Position numbers and translations under genes: made by a program. Below are positions 16,154-23,937 of a DNA stretch of 64,000 nucleotides, in pieces (position 1 is the stretch's first letter; each line of letters opens with the position of its first letter). The notes under the pieces were generated by a model. The model saw only the letters and a program-made list of their open reading frames with translations. It searched no databases and was not told the DNA's origin. Origin of the DNA: Flavobacteriaceae bacterium PS02336 (lineage in GTDB: Bacteria > Bacteroidota > Bacteroidia > Flavobacteriales > Flavobacteriaceae); assembly GCA_029960065.1 (NCBI GenBank), contig JASCOF010000005.1, positions 248,001 to 312,000 of the forward strand, written 5' to 3'.

Positions 16154-16846
16154 ATGGAAAAATTACAAAATATTAGAATTGCTGTTGATGCGATTGTTTT
16201 TGGATACAAAAACAATGATTTATATGTGTTATTGATTGAACAGCAGTTTGGCACTTCAGAAAAATATTGGGCTCTACCCGGAGGTTTGGTTCAGAACTCA
16301 GAATCTTTAAGCGATGCCGTGATTCGTGAATTGCACGAAGAAACAAACGTGCAGCTCACTTTTATGGAACAATTATATACTTTCGGCGATGATATTCATC
16401 GAGATTCTAGAAACCGTGTAATTTCAGTAGCTTATTATGCTTTAGTTGATGCTTCAAATTTGGAAATTAAGGCCGATACTGATGCCGAAAGAGTACAATG
16501 GTTTAAAATAGATGAAATTCCAGCTTTGGCTTTTGATCATAATTTAATATTAAAAAAAGCGATTGAGAGACTAAAATCAAAATTGACTTACGAACCTATT
16601 GGCTTCGATTTACTTCCCGAAGAATTCTTGTTTTCAGATCTTGAAAACTTGTATTGCACCATTTTAGAAAAAGAAATCGACCGCAGAAACTTCAGAAAAA
16701 AAATACTCAGTTATGGCATTTTAGAAGAAACTGAAAAATTTTCGCCAATAAAAACAGGTCGTCCAGCAAAACTTTTTAAGTTCAATAAATTGAAATATAA
16801 TGAGTTAGCTCAAAAAGGCTTTCACTTCGAAATAAAGTTTGCGTAA
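16154..16846 (+). CDS. nrtR: NrtR-type Nudix-family transcriptional regulator
   Basis: 230 residues: an N-terminal Nudix domain (about 5-140) and a C-terminal winged helix (about 160-225). The Nudix box is at residues 44-66 and keeps REL-HEE (58-63), although its late glycine is Asn65, so hydrolysis may be weak. The C-terminal RRNFRKKILSYGILEETE and TGRPAKLFKF signatures are typical of NrtR, the repressor that responds to ADP-ribose and related NAD metabolites. The ATG at 16154 is preferred over one at 16112, which lies inside the 22-bp hairpin. It heads a cluster of NAD/ADP-ribose genes and is probably their regulator; a 21-bp palindrome overlaps its own stop codon. Confidence 0.9.
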   Translation: MEKLQNIRIAVDAIVFGYKNNDLYVLLIEQQFGTSEKYWALPGGLVQNSESLSDAVIRELHEETNVQLTFMEQLYTFGDDIHRDSRNRVISVAYYALVDASNLEIKADTDAERVQWFKIDEIPALAFDHNLILKKAIERLKSKLTYEPIGFDLLPEEFLFSDLENLYCTILEKEIDRRNFRKKILSYGILEETEKFSPIKTGRPAKLFKFNKLKYNELAQKGFHFEIKFA

Positions 16847-16858
16847 TTTTTACACAAA
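16838..16858. promoter_or_regulatory. Candidate NrtR operator 1
   Basis: TTTGCGT, 7 bp, ACACAAA: one mismatch from a perfect inverted repeat, with the same geometry as operator 2. It includes the last two codons and stop codon of nrtR. Centre-to-centre distance to operator 2 is 52 bp, close to five helical turns. Confidence 0.6.
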
Positions 16859-16863
16859 ATAAA

Positions 16864-16893
16864 TTGTTTATTTAAAAATTAATTCTACATTTG
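16864..16893 (+). promoter_or_regulatory. Promoter of the NAD/ADP-ribose cluster
   Basis: TTG (16864-16866), 19 bp, TACATTTG (16886-16893): a complete Bacteroidota promoter match 27 bp before the prs-like ATG. Candidate operator 2 begins inside the -7 box, so repressor binding would block it. Confidence 0.7.
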
Positions 16894-16910
16894 CGTATAA
16901 TTAACGCAAA
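16890..16910. promoter_or_regulatory. Candidate NrtR operator 2
   Basis: Perfect inverted repeat TTTGCGT, 7 bp, ACGCAAA. It overlaps the -7 box of the cluster promoter and the expected transcription start. NrtR family repressors bind palindromes of about 21 bp, which fits. Confidence 0.7.
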
Positions 16911-16920
16911 CTAAAAAACT

Positions 16921-17748
16921 ATGATACTAAATCTCGACCCAAAATTCGCTCCTTTTCAAAATCAGGAAGAAATCAAATTTCAAAGTTTTACATTTTCTGG
17001 CGGAGAACCGCATATTAAAATCGCTCCAGATTTTGATGTAAACAGAAAAGTAACAATCACACATCGACTAAATTCTTTCAACGATCTAGGTTTATTGTGT
17101 GTTACAGTTGATGCGTTACGCAGAATGGACGTTAAAATCATTGAACTCTTTATTCCGTATTTCCCGGCAGCGAGACAAGATCGAGTTATGATTCCTGGCG
17201 AACCGCTTTCTGTAAAAGTGTATGCAGATATTATAAATGCAATGCAATTAAATAAAGTGTTTGTTTTTGATGCGCATTCTGAAGTGACTCCAGCTTTGTT
17301 AAATAACAGTACAGTTATTCCCAACTATACTTTTATCAAAGAAGTATTGAATAAGATCGGTCAAAACGTAAAATTGATTTCTCCAGATGGAGGTGCTTTG
17401 AAGAAAATCTACAAAGTTTCTGAATTTTTAGGAGGTGTCGAGGTTGTGGAATGCAGTAAAAGTCGAGATGTAAAAACTGGAAAATTATCTGGCTTTAAAG
17501 TATATGAAGACGACTTAAACGGAATGGATTGTTTAATTGTAGATGATATTTGCGATGGAGGCGGCACTTTTGTTGGCTTAGCTGAAGAATTAAAAAAGAA
17601 AAATGCCGGAAAATTATACTTAGCTGTTAGCCACGGAATTTTTAATAAAGGATTTGATGTTTTAGATTGTTTTGACAAAATATTTACTACGAACTCTTTT
17701 AAAGATTTTGATGACGAAAGAGTTGAGGTGGTAAAATTTGAATTATGA
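16921..17748 (+). CDS. Divergent ribose-phosphate pyrophosphokinase-like protein
   Basis: 275 residues, about 40 shorter than housekeeping PRPP synthetases. It keeps the key elements: FPAARQDR (81-88, cf. YARQDR), DAH (117-119, catalytic His), SPDGGALKK (154-162), a Lys/Arg flexible loop (SKSR, 179-182) and the PRPP loop DDICDGGGT (208-216). The conventional reaction is ribose 5-phosphate + ATP to PRPP, the co-substrate of the nicotinamide phosphoribosyltransferase at the end of the same cluster. A homologous family in phage NAD-reconstitution systems pyrophosphorylates ADP-ribose instead, so substrate is open. First gene after the operator-promoter; its last four bases overlap the next start (ATGA). 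Confidence 0.88.
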   Translation: MILNLDPKFAPFQNQEEIKFQSFTFSGGEPHIKIAPDFDVNRKVTITHRLNSFNDLGLLCVTVDALRRMDVKIIELFIPYFPAARQDRVMIPGEPLSVKVYADIINAMQLNKVFVFDAHSEVTPALLNNSTVIPNYTFIKEVLNKIGQNVKLISPDGGALKKIYKVSEFLGGVEVVECSKSRDVKTGKLSGFKVYEDDLNGMDCLIVDDICDGGGTFVGLAEELKKKNAGKLYLAVSHGIFNKGFDVLDCFDKIFTTNSFKDFDDERVEVVKFEL

Positions 17749-18563
17749 ATAAAAATTATAGAGTAGAAATAGCAAATAAAACCTTAGAAATCATAAAGAA
17801 TGGTTTTTATGAATATAAGGGTAAAAAGATTGACATAAAAAATGAACTCGAAGAGTCGATAAAAAATACGTTTACAATTGCACCAAAAGATTGGGACGCA
17901 ATTTTAAAAACGCCGATTGAAAATAAGTTTGAAACCGAAATAATCACCAAAAATTGTTCTACAATTGAAGCAATTGTTGAGGAAGAAAATGGTAAAATCT
18001 GTGTTTTGAATTTCGCTTCTGCAAAAAATCCGGGTGGTGGTTTTTTAGGAGGAGCTTCCGCTCAGGAAGAGAGTCTCGCAAGATCTTCAAGCCTTTATGA
18101 AACACAGATTAAAGACAAAACGATGTATGACTTTAATAGAAATCAGTCCTCGTTTTTATATTCAGATTACATGATTTATAGTCCGAATGTTTTGTTTTGG
18201 AACGATGATAATGGAGATTATTTTGAAAAACCATTCGCTGTAGATGTGATTACGGCACCAGCACCAAATAAAGGTGCTATGATACAGCATAATAGAAAAG
18301 AAGAAATTGCTGCTGCAAAAGAGGTTTTCAAAAAAAGAATGGATAAAGTATTAGCCATTGCCGTAAAGCAAAAAAGCGATACATTGATTTTAGGAGCTTG
18401 GGGCTGCGGTGTTTTTAGAAACGAACCCAAAGATGTAGCGCAATTGTTCAAAGAAATTATTACAGAAAAATATTCAGGCGCTTTTAAGAAAATAGTTTTT
18501 GCAGTATTTGATAATTCTGATAAAAAAACAAATTTTAAGCAGTTTGAAGAGGTGCTGAATTAG
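17745..18563 (+). CDS. TIGR02452-type microbial PARG-like protein (macrodomain-related)
   Basis: 272 residues. The poly(ADP-ribose) glycohydrolase signature is visible as GGG (97-99), seven residues, QEE (107-109) within AKNPGGGFLGGASAQEESLA, where the glutamates are catalytic in bacterial PARGs. DVITAPAPNKG and a late LILGAWGCGVFRNEP loop complete the macrodomain-type fold. The expected activity is removal of ADP-ribose, or cleavage of ribose-ribose bonds in ADP-ribose chains. It overlaps the prs-like gene by 4 bp, so they are translationally coupled. No signal peptide; cytosolic. Exact target unknown. Confidence 0.88.
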   Translation: MNKNYRVEIANKTLEIIKNGFYEYKGKKIDIKNELEESIKNTFTIAPKDWDAILKTPIENKFETEIITKNCSTIEAIVEEENGKICVLNFASAKNPGGGFLGGASAQEESLARSSSLYETQIKDKTMYDFNRNQSSFLYSDYMIYSPNVLFWNDDNGDYFEKPFAVDVITAPAPNKGAMIQHNRKEEIAAAKEVFKKRMDKVLAIAVKQKSDTLILGAWGCGVFRNEPKDVAQLFKEIITEKYSGAFKKIVFAVFDNSDKKTNFKQFEEVLN

Positions 18564-18565
18564 TT

Positions 18566-18712
18566 TAAAAAAGTTTCAAGTTTCAGGTTTCAAGTTGCTT
18601 TTTGGAACGTCAAAAATTGAAACAAAAGAAATCCTATTAACCGTTTTAAGTTCAAAACCAAATTCAAGTTAAGCGCTTAACCTGAAACTTTAAACCTGAA
18701 ACAAAAACAACC
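18566..18712. repeat. Word-repeat spacer inside the NAD/ADP-ribose cluster
   Basis: Iterated GTTTCAAGTTTCAGG words on the left and CCTGAAACTTTAAACCTGAAAC on the right form an imperfect hairpin; the palindrome TTAAGCGCTTAA sits between them. No gene. It separates the prs-like/PARG pair from the small-protein/VWA pair and may attenuate or process the transcript. Confidence 0.6.
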
Positions 18713-18718
18713 AATGTT

Positions 18719-19054
18719 ATGAGTGATGATTTAAAACCAAGATTTATTGAATCTTTAAGAAGAAACAATGATCAGATTAGAGAAGACAGAGCCAAAACAA
18801 TTGGCGAGGATTCTGAATTAATATACAGAAGAAGAGTCGAAGACATTGAATTAAAAATAAAAAGACTCGAAAGAGAACAAGAAGGATTGATCGATATCAG
18901 TCCGCTGGATAAAAACAGTTTAACCTTTGCCGATTTTCAGCCGGAAGCTTTTGTACAAAAAGACATGGAGCTTGCGCTGACCATCAGAAATTTGAATATC
19001 CAGTTTGAAGTAACAAAAAAGAGATTTGAGTATTTATTTGGTAAAACATTTTAG
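18719..19054 (+). CDS. Small charged helical protein paired with the VWA-like protein
   Basis: 111 residues, not recognised as a named family. It is highly charged and mostly helical: a basic first half (IESLRRNNDQIREDRAKTIG), a likely coiled coil around residues 36-62 (IYRRRVEDIELKIKRLEREQ) and a C-terminal helix (MELALTIRNLNIQFEVTKKRFEYLFG). It ends two bases before the VWA-like start, so the two are almost certainly made together and probably interact. It could be an adaptor that links the VWA-like protein to the ADP-ribose enzymes around it, which is inference from position alone. Confidence 0.7.
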   Translation: MSDDLKPRFIESLRRNNDQIREDRAKTIGEDSELIYRRRVEDIELKIKRLEREQEGLIDISPLDKNSLTFADFQPEAFVQKDMELALTIRNLNIQFEVTKKRFEYLFGKTF

Positions 19055-19056
19055 TC

Positions 19057-19920
19057 ATGGGAGGTACAAGATATGATTTCGGTGCTCGTGAAAGCAGAGC
19101 AAAAAAAGTAGGTTATGCAAGCAAATCAGCTAGTGAGATATTTACACAGAATGCGTTACGCATGGCGCATGAATCTATGAATCCAAATGGAGTTGTTTTT
19201 AGAGAAGCTAGAGATTCAGAAGTTCATCCAAATACAGTTCCAATTATTTTAGGGCTTGACGTAACAGGAAGTATGGGACATATTCCGCATGAATTGATTA
19301 AAGAAGGTCTTCCAAAATTAATGGGAGGAATTATTCAGGGAGGTGTTCCAGATCCAGCACTTTTGTTTTTAGGAATCGGCGATCACGAATGCGATAGATA
19401 TCCGCTTCAAGTCGGACAATTTGAATCTGGTGATGAAGAACTGGATATGTGGTTAACGAGAACTTACATTGAAGGCGGAGGCGGAGGAAACGCAGGCGAA
19501 AGTTATCTTTTAGCGTGGTATTTCGCAGCGTTTCATACCAAAACCGATGCTTTCGAAAAAAGAGGACAAAAAGGTTTGTTGTTTACTGTAGGAGATGAGC
19601 CAGGTTTAAAAACACTTCCGGCATCAGCAATAAAAGAAATTATGGGTCAGGGACAACAGACTTATACGCATCTTGAATTACTGGCAGAAGCGCAAAAAAG
19701 ATACGATGTTTATCATATTAGTGTATTGCATTCTGGACAAGCTGTAAATGCAGATGTAGAATGGAAAGAATTGCTAGGACAAAATTGTCTTTCAATTGAA
19801 GATCACAGAGAAATTCCAAATGTAATCAAGAAAATAATCTGCGATAAACATAAAAGTGCTGGTTTAGGTTTAGGCACAACTCCAGTTTCAGGAGGTTTAG
19901 ATAATATCGAAATGCTTTAA
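19057..19920 (+). CDS. VWA-like (MIDAS) protein in the NAD/ADP-ribose cluster
   Basis: 287 residues, cytosolic, no signal peptide. The segment VPIILGLDVTGSMG (DVTGSMG at 68-74) is a variant of the DxSxS metal-ion-dependent adhesion motif of von Willebrand factor A domains. Glycine-rich EGGGGGNAGESYLLAWYFAAF and LLFTVGDEPG correspond to later loops of the fold. The N-terminal 50 residues (YDFGARESRAKKVGYASKSA) look extended and basic. VWA proteins usually assemble complexes via Mg2+-bridged contacts; here the partner is probably the upstream 111-residue protein. Why it lies among ADP-ribose enzymes is not explained by known biology that I can name. Confidence 0.8.
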   Translation: MGGTRYDFGARESRAKKVGYASKSASEIFTQNALRMAHESMNPNGVVFREARDSEVHPNTVPIILGLDVTGSMGHIPHELIKEGLPKLMGGIIQGGVPDPALLFLGIGDHECDRYPLQVGQFESGDEELDMWLTRTYIEGGGGGNAGESYLLAWYFAAFHTKTDAFEKRGQKGLLFTVGDEPGLKTLPASAIKEIMGQGQQTYTHLELLAEAQKRYDVYHISVLHSGQAVNADVEWKELLGQNCLSIEDHREIPNVIKKIICDKHKSAGLGLGTTPVSGGLDNIEML

Positions 19921-19934
19921 AAGTTTTACGCCTT

Positions 19935-20112
19935 TTGAGGGATTAAAATGGAATTTTTTTCTTTTAGCAACGAGAAATTTGCTCGCAAAGACGTGAAGGC
20001 GCAAAGTCTTTTAATTTAAAGGTTAAGCTCAAAAAACTTGCTTACTTGAGATTATTTAAAGAATATGCTTAAAAAAAACTTTGTGCCTTCGCGCCTTTGT
20101 GAGATTAAAAAA
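19935..20112. repeat. CGCAAAG-family intergenic repeat
   Basis: Contains GGCGCAAAGTC on the left and ACTTTGTGCCTTCGCGCC on the right as an imperfect inverted pair, the same family as spacers near 28320, 43530 and 54350. It is the second gene-free break in the NAD/ADP-ribose cluster. I see no promoter with both elements here. Confidence 0.6.
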
Positions 20113-20119
20113 AAACAAA

Positions 20120-21202
20120 ATGAAAACAGCACAAATAGTTATAGGTTTAGGATTTGGTGATGAAGGAAAAGGAATAACAACAGATTTTCTGGCGAAACAA
20201 AATCCTGAATCTATAGTTATTCGGTTTTCGGGAGGACAGCAGGCTGCGCATACGGTTATGATTGGCGATAAAAAACACGTTCATTCCAGCTTTGCCAGCG
20301 GTGCGCTTCGCGGACTTCCTTCTTATTACAGTGAACATTGCACGATTCATCCGCTTTTTTTGTACAACGAAAGAGAAGAATTAAAAGAAAAAAATGCTAA
20401 TCTGGATTTGTATATCCATCCCTTAGCAAAAGTGACGACTCCGTTTGATGTTTGGCATAACAGAGGAAACACCAGAAATAGAGATCACGGAACCTGCGGA
20501 AAAGGCATTGGTTCAACCATGAAAAGAAACGAAGGGCCATACAAATTATTTGCGATTGATTTGATTGCGCCTCGCGAAATGCTTTTGGAAAAGTTAAACC
20601 AAATTGCTTATTATTACGGCTTTTTAAATGAACCCGATATTGATCAGGAAGTTGAGGCTTATCTTGAAGCAGTTGATAAAATAAAATGGAATATTATCGA
20701 TTACAGTTTCCTTTCAAAGTATAATAATTTAATTTTTGAAGGAAGCCAGGGAATCCTGCTTGATATGGATCACGGTGTTTTCCCAAATGTGACCTATGCA
20801 AATACGACTTCAAAAAATGCAGTTGAAATTTGTAATAAATTAAAAATTGAGGATGTAGAGGTTTATTACATTACCAGAAGTTATACCACAAGACACGGCC
20901 ACGGCTGGATGCCGAATGAAAGAGAAATACAATTAAAAAACAACGAAGAAGAAACCTGTGTTTTCAACGAATATCAAAAACAGCTCAGATTTGGGGATCT
21001 GGATTACGATTTGTTGAATTATGCTTTAAAACTAGACGCCGTTTACAGTCCAATGGCAAAAAGAAATTTGGTCGTAACCTGCATGGATCAGTTAGAAAAG
21101 GATTATGAATTTGAAAACCTGACAACCCATTTCAATACCATTTATGGATCATTTTCACCCGATTCTAAAGATTTTAAAGAAATCACTTCTTTGTTTCAAT
21201 AA
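20120..21202 (+). CDS. Short adenylosuccinate-synthetase-like protein
   Basis: 360 residues, about 70 fewer than housekeeping PurA. It keeps the GTPase-like P-loop GDEGKG (13-18) with the catalytic Asp14, a His at 44 (AAHTV), GTCGKGIGST (125-134), EGSQGILLDMDHG (207-219) and RSYTTRHGHG (253-262, cf. YTTRVGAG). PurA uses GTP to join aspartate to IMP. The changed nucleotide loops and missing C-terminal part suggest a different nucleotide acceptor; the Asp argues against the phage PurZ variant, in which it is replaced. The ATG at 20120 is preferred because the family N-terminus starts there. It leads the NADAR-KptA block and ends 9 bp before NADAR. Confidence 0.85.
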   Translation: MKTAQIVIGLGFGDEGKGITTDFLAKQNPESIVIRFSGGQQAAHTVMIGDKKHVHSSFASGALRGLPSYYSEHCTIHPLFLYNEREELKEKNANLDLYIHPLAKVTTPFDVWHNRGNTRNRDHGTCGKGIGSTMKRNEGPYKLFAIDLIAPREMLLEKLNQIAYYYGFLNEPDIDQEVEAYLEAVDKIKWNIIDYSFLSKYNNLIFEGSQGILLDMDHGVFPNVTYANTTSKNAVEICNKLKIEDVEVYYITRSYTTRHGHGWMPNEREIQLKNNEEETCVFNEYQKQLRFGDLDYDLLNYALKLDAVYSPMAKRNLVVTCMDQLEKDYEFENLTTHFNTIYGSFSPDSKDFKEITSLFQ

Positions 21203-21211
21203 CAGAAAAAA

Positions 21212-21739
21212 ATGAAATACAATATAGATACTATAGCTCCAGAAAGTAAATTTTTATTTTTCTGGGGACATCAGCCAAGTAAAGACGGAACGATTACTAA
21301 AACCTGCTTCAGCCAATGGTGGTTAAGTTCGTTTAAAGTTAACGATGTGACTTATAAAACCGCTGAACACTGGATGATGGCAAAAAAAGCCGAATTGTTT
21401 GACGATCAAGAAATTTTAGAAAAAATCATAAAATGCAATTCACCTGCCGAAGCTAAAAAATTAGGCCGTAAAGTGAAAAACTACGATGATGAAATCTGGT
21501 TAGAAAACCGATTTGAAATTGTAAAAGAAGGCAACTATCACAAATTCAGTCAAAATCCTGACTTAAAAACTTTTCTGCTAAATACAAATGACCGAATTAT
21601 TGTAGAAGCAAGTCCCGTTGATCCAATCTGGGGAATCGGAATGGCGGGCGATCATAAAGATGCTTTAAATCCTGAAAAATGGAAAGGTATGAATCTTTTA
21701 GGTTTTGCTTTAATGGAGGTTAGAGATGAATTGAGGTAA
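21212..21739 (+). CDS. NADAR family glycosidase (YbiA/DUF1768-like)
   Basis: 175 residues. Conserved NADAR features are visible: LFFWGH (15-20), FSQWW, TAEHWMMAKKA (50-60, with the catalytic-type Glu52) and WGIGMAGD (140-147). NADAR proteins cleave N-glycosidic bonds; some remove ADP-ribose from guanine bases in nucleic acids, while YbiA acts on riboflavin-pathway intermediates. Placement next to KptA and two ADP-ribosylglycohydrolases favours an ADP-ribose substrate here. Cytosolic, in tight array after the PurA-like gene. Confidence 0.92.
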   Translation: MKYNIDTIAPESKFLFFWGHQPSKDGTITKTCFSQWWLSSFKVNDVTYKTAEHWMMAKKAELFDDQEILEKIIKCNSPAEAKKLGRKVKNYDDEIWLENRFEIVKEGNYHKFSQNPDLKTFLLNTNDRIIVEASPVDPIWGIGMAGDHKDALNPEKWKGMNLLGFALMEVRDELR

Positions 21740-21788
21740 TTAGAAATTATAAATAATAAAAATGTTCCATCGGAACATATCATCGGTA

Positions 21789-22337
21789 ATGAATGAAAAA
21801 ATAGCAAAGAGCGTCAGCAAATTTCTAAGTCTTGTGCTCAGACATTCGCCAGAAACGATTGAACTAAAATTAGATGAAAACGGCTGGGCAGATGTCAATG
21901 AATTAATAGAAAAATGTACTAAAAAAGGGAATCGTCTAGATGTTGAACTTTTAGATTACGTTGTAGAAAATAACGATAAAAAACGTTTCGCTTTTAACGA
22001 AGATAAAACCAAAATCCGCGCAAGTCAGGGACATTCTATTTCGGTTGAATTAGATTTACCAGAAACAGAACCTTCAGAATATTTGTATCACGGAACTGTT
22101 GCAAAGTTTATGGAAAGTATTAAGAAAGAAGGTTTGAAAAAAATGAGCCGTCAGCATGTACATCTTTCCAAAGACAAAGAAACGGCAGTAAAAGTAGGAC
22201 GCAGAAGAGGAGTGCCGCAAATTTTAACCGTTAGAAGCGGTGCCATGTTTAGAGACGGATTTAAATTTTATTTGTCTGAAAACAATGTCTGGCTTACAGA
22301 TGAAGTTCCGTCAAAGTATATCGAATTTAAATCTTAA
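21789..22337 (+). CDS. kptA: RNA 2'-phosphotransferase, Tpt1/KptA family
   Basis: 182 residues. The family removes an internal RNA 2'-phosphate by transferring it to NAD+, releasing nicotinamide and ADP-ribose 1'',2''-cyclic phosphate. Seen: SLVLRHSPE with Arg18, DENGWADV (29-36), the IRASQGHS segment (76-83, Arg and His of the active site), YHGT (100-103) and SRQHVHLS (120-127). Some bacterial members also ADP-ribosylate nucleic-acid 5' ends. An ATG at 21762 would add nine unconserved residues; 21789 matches the family start. It is followed by hydrolases and a phosphatase able to process its product, and nicotinamide recycling is encoded at the cluster end. Confidence 0.93.
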   Translation: MNEKIAKSVSKFLSLVLRHSPETIELKLDENGWADVNELIEKCTKKGNRLDVELLDYVVENNDKKRFAFNEDKTKIRASQGHSISVELDLPETEPSEYLYHGTVAKFMESIKKEGLKKMSRQHVHLSKDKETAVKVGRRRGVPQILTVRSGAMFRDGFKFYLSENNVWLTDEVPSKYIEFKS

Positions 22338-22358
22338 AACAATCAAATAAAGAAAGTT

Positions 22359-23198
22359 ATGATTTTAGAAGCAGCTATAGGAGACGCATATGGTGCAGGT
22401 TTTGAGTTTAGGGATTTAGATTTTATTTCTCAAAATAACGATTTAACTCAGTATCATAGACATGGAATGTACACAGAGATTTATAAAAGATATACTGACG
22501 ATACTCAAATGGCAATTGCAATTTCAGAATTGCTGCTTGAAGATGATAATTGGAACGAAATAAAAGTTGCAGATAAGTTTGTAGAGGTTTTTCATAGAGA
22601 TAAAAGACGAGGATATTCAGACCGAGTTTATAATGCTCTAGATGCCAGTAAAAATGGTTCTGATTTTATCAAAATTATCGACAATGGCAGCAGTGGAAAC
22701 GGTTCTGCTATGAGAGCGTATTCAATTGGCTATTTAAAAGATGTGAAGCAGATAGTGGAATTTTGCGAAATTGAGGCAAAAACTTCACATTATACAGCTG
22801 AAGGAATTAGCTGTGCAAAACGTATTGCATTGGCGGTTCATTATTTTAAATATAATCTTGGAGACGGATCAACTCTCACAGCTTTTTTAAATGAAACTTT
22901 AAAAGAAAATGAAAACTATAGAATCACTTCTCCAATTGATATGCACGGTTATCCAACAACGCAAGCCGTTATTAAAATGGTTTCTGAAGCCACTTCTATG
23001 AAAGACTGTTTAAAAACGGGTATTGATTATGGCGGAGATACCGATACAGTTGCAGCATTATGTATGGCGATTTTAAGTCACAAAAAAAATTGTGAAAAAA
23101 TACTGCCTTTGTTTTTATATGATGAGTTGGAAAATGATAAATTCGGAAAAGATTTTCTAATAAAATTGGATACCGCTCTTGATAACAAGTTTAATTAA
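22359..23198 (+). CDS. ADP-ribosylglycohydrolase family protein 1 (DraG/ARH-like)
   Basis: 279 residues of an all-helical DraG/ARH fold. The binuclear-metal motifs are present: AAIGDAYGAGFEF at the N-terminus, YTDDTQM (TDDT at 46-49), GNGSAMR (113-119) and YGGDTDT (224-230). The family cleaves ADP-ribose from arginine, serine or small molecules such as O-acetyl-ADP-ribose. It starts 21 bp after kptA and ends 3 bp before the phosphatase gene. A second, clearly different member lies 1.2 kb downstream, so the two probably have separate substrates. Confidence 0.93.
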   Translation: MILEAAIGDAYGAGFEFRDLDFISQNNDLTQYHRHGMYTEIYKRYTDDTQMAIAISELLLEDDNWNEIKVADKFVEVFHRDKRRGYSDRVYNALDASKNGSDFIKIIDNGSSGNGSAMRAYSIGYLKDVKQIVEFCEIEAKTSHYTAEGISCAKRIALAVHYFKYNLGDGSTLTAFLNETLKENENYRITSPIDMHGYPTTQAVIKMVSEATSMKDCLKTGIDYGGDTDTVAALCMAILSHKKNCEKILPLFLYDELENDKFGKDFLIKLDTALDNKFN

Positions 23199-23201
23199 AT
23201 C

Positions 23202-23933
23202 ATGAAAAAAACCTTAGTTTTTGGAGATATTCACGGCGGATTAAAAGCCGTAATTCAGTTGCTGGAAAAAATAGATTATTCAGAAAATGATAGATTGATT
23301 TTTCTTGGAGATTATGTTGACGGCTGGAGCGAATCGAAACAATTGATTGATTTTCTTATTGAATTATCTCAAAAACAAGAATGCATTTTTATCAAAGGAA
23401 ATCATGATGCGTGGTGTCAGGAATGGTTAGAAAATGATATTATAAATGATATTTGGTTTTTGCATGGAGGAAAATCGACAATAGAAAGTTATGCTAATAT
23501 AGATTTTTCAGAAAAAGAAAAGCATCGTCAATTTTTCAGCAATATGAAAGATTACTTTGTAGATGAAAACAAGAATTTATTTATTCACGCCGGTTTTTCA
23601 TCTATGCACGGTCCAGAAAAAGAACATTACAAAACCAATTATTCGTGGGATAGAACGTTGTGGGAAATGGCTTTAACCATGGATAAAAGAATCCAGAAAA
23701 ATTCACTTTCGTACCCAAAACGATTATTGCTTTATAATGAAATTTATATCGGCCACACGCCAACACTTCATTATAATGTCGAAATTCCGATGCAGGGATG
23801 CAATGTCTGGAATATTGATACGGGAGCAGGTTTTTACGGAAAATTAACTTGTTTGGATATTGAAACAAAAGCTTTTTGGCAAAGTGATGCAGTACAGAAC
23901 TTTTATCCAAAAGAAAAAGGAAGAAATAAGTAA
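23202..23933 (+). CDS. Calcineurin-like metallophosphatase (PPP/ApaH type)
   Basis: 243 residues with all PPP signatures: GDIHG (8-12), GDYVD (36-40), GNHD (66-69), IHAGF (128-132) and GHTP (184-187). It is expected to bind two metal ions and hydrolyse phosphomonoesters or dinucleoside polyphosphates. Its place between two ADP-ribosylglycohydrolases and after KptA makes ADP-ribose phosphates, RNA ends or NAD-type caps attractive substrates, which is inference. Nearly contiguous with both neighbours (3 bp before, 4 bp after). Confidence 0.9.
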   Translation: MKKTLVFGDIHGGLKAVIQLLEKIDYSENDRLIFLGDYVDGWSESKQLIDFLIELSQKQECIFIKGNHDAWCQEWLENDIINDIWFLHGGKSTIESYANIDFSEKEKHRQFFSNMKDYFVDENKNLFIHAGFSSMHGPEKEHYKTNYSWDRTLWEMALTMDKRIQKNSLSYPKRLLLYNEIYIGHTPTLHYNVEIPMQGCNVWNIDTGAGFYGKLTCLDIETKAFWQSDAVQNFYPKEKGRNK

Positions 23934-23937
23934 AATC

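Noticed and set aside
20120..21202. Identification as phage-type PurZ (2-aminoadenine synthesis)
   Set aside because: PurZ replaces the catalytic aspartate of GDEGKG, but here Asp14 is kept, and no other 2-aminoadenine pathway genes are nearby.
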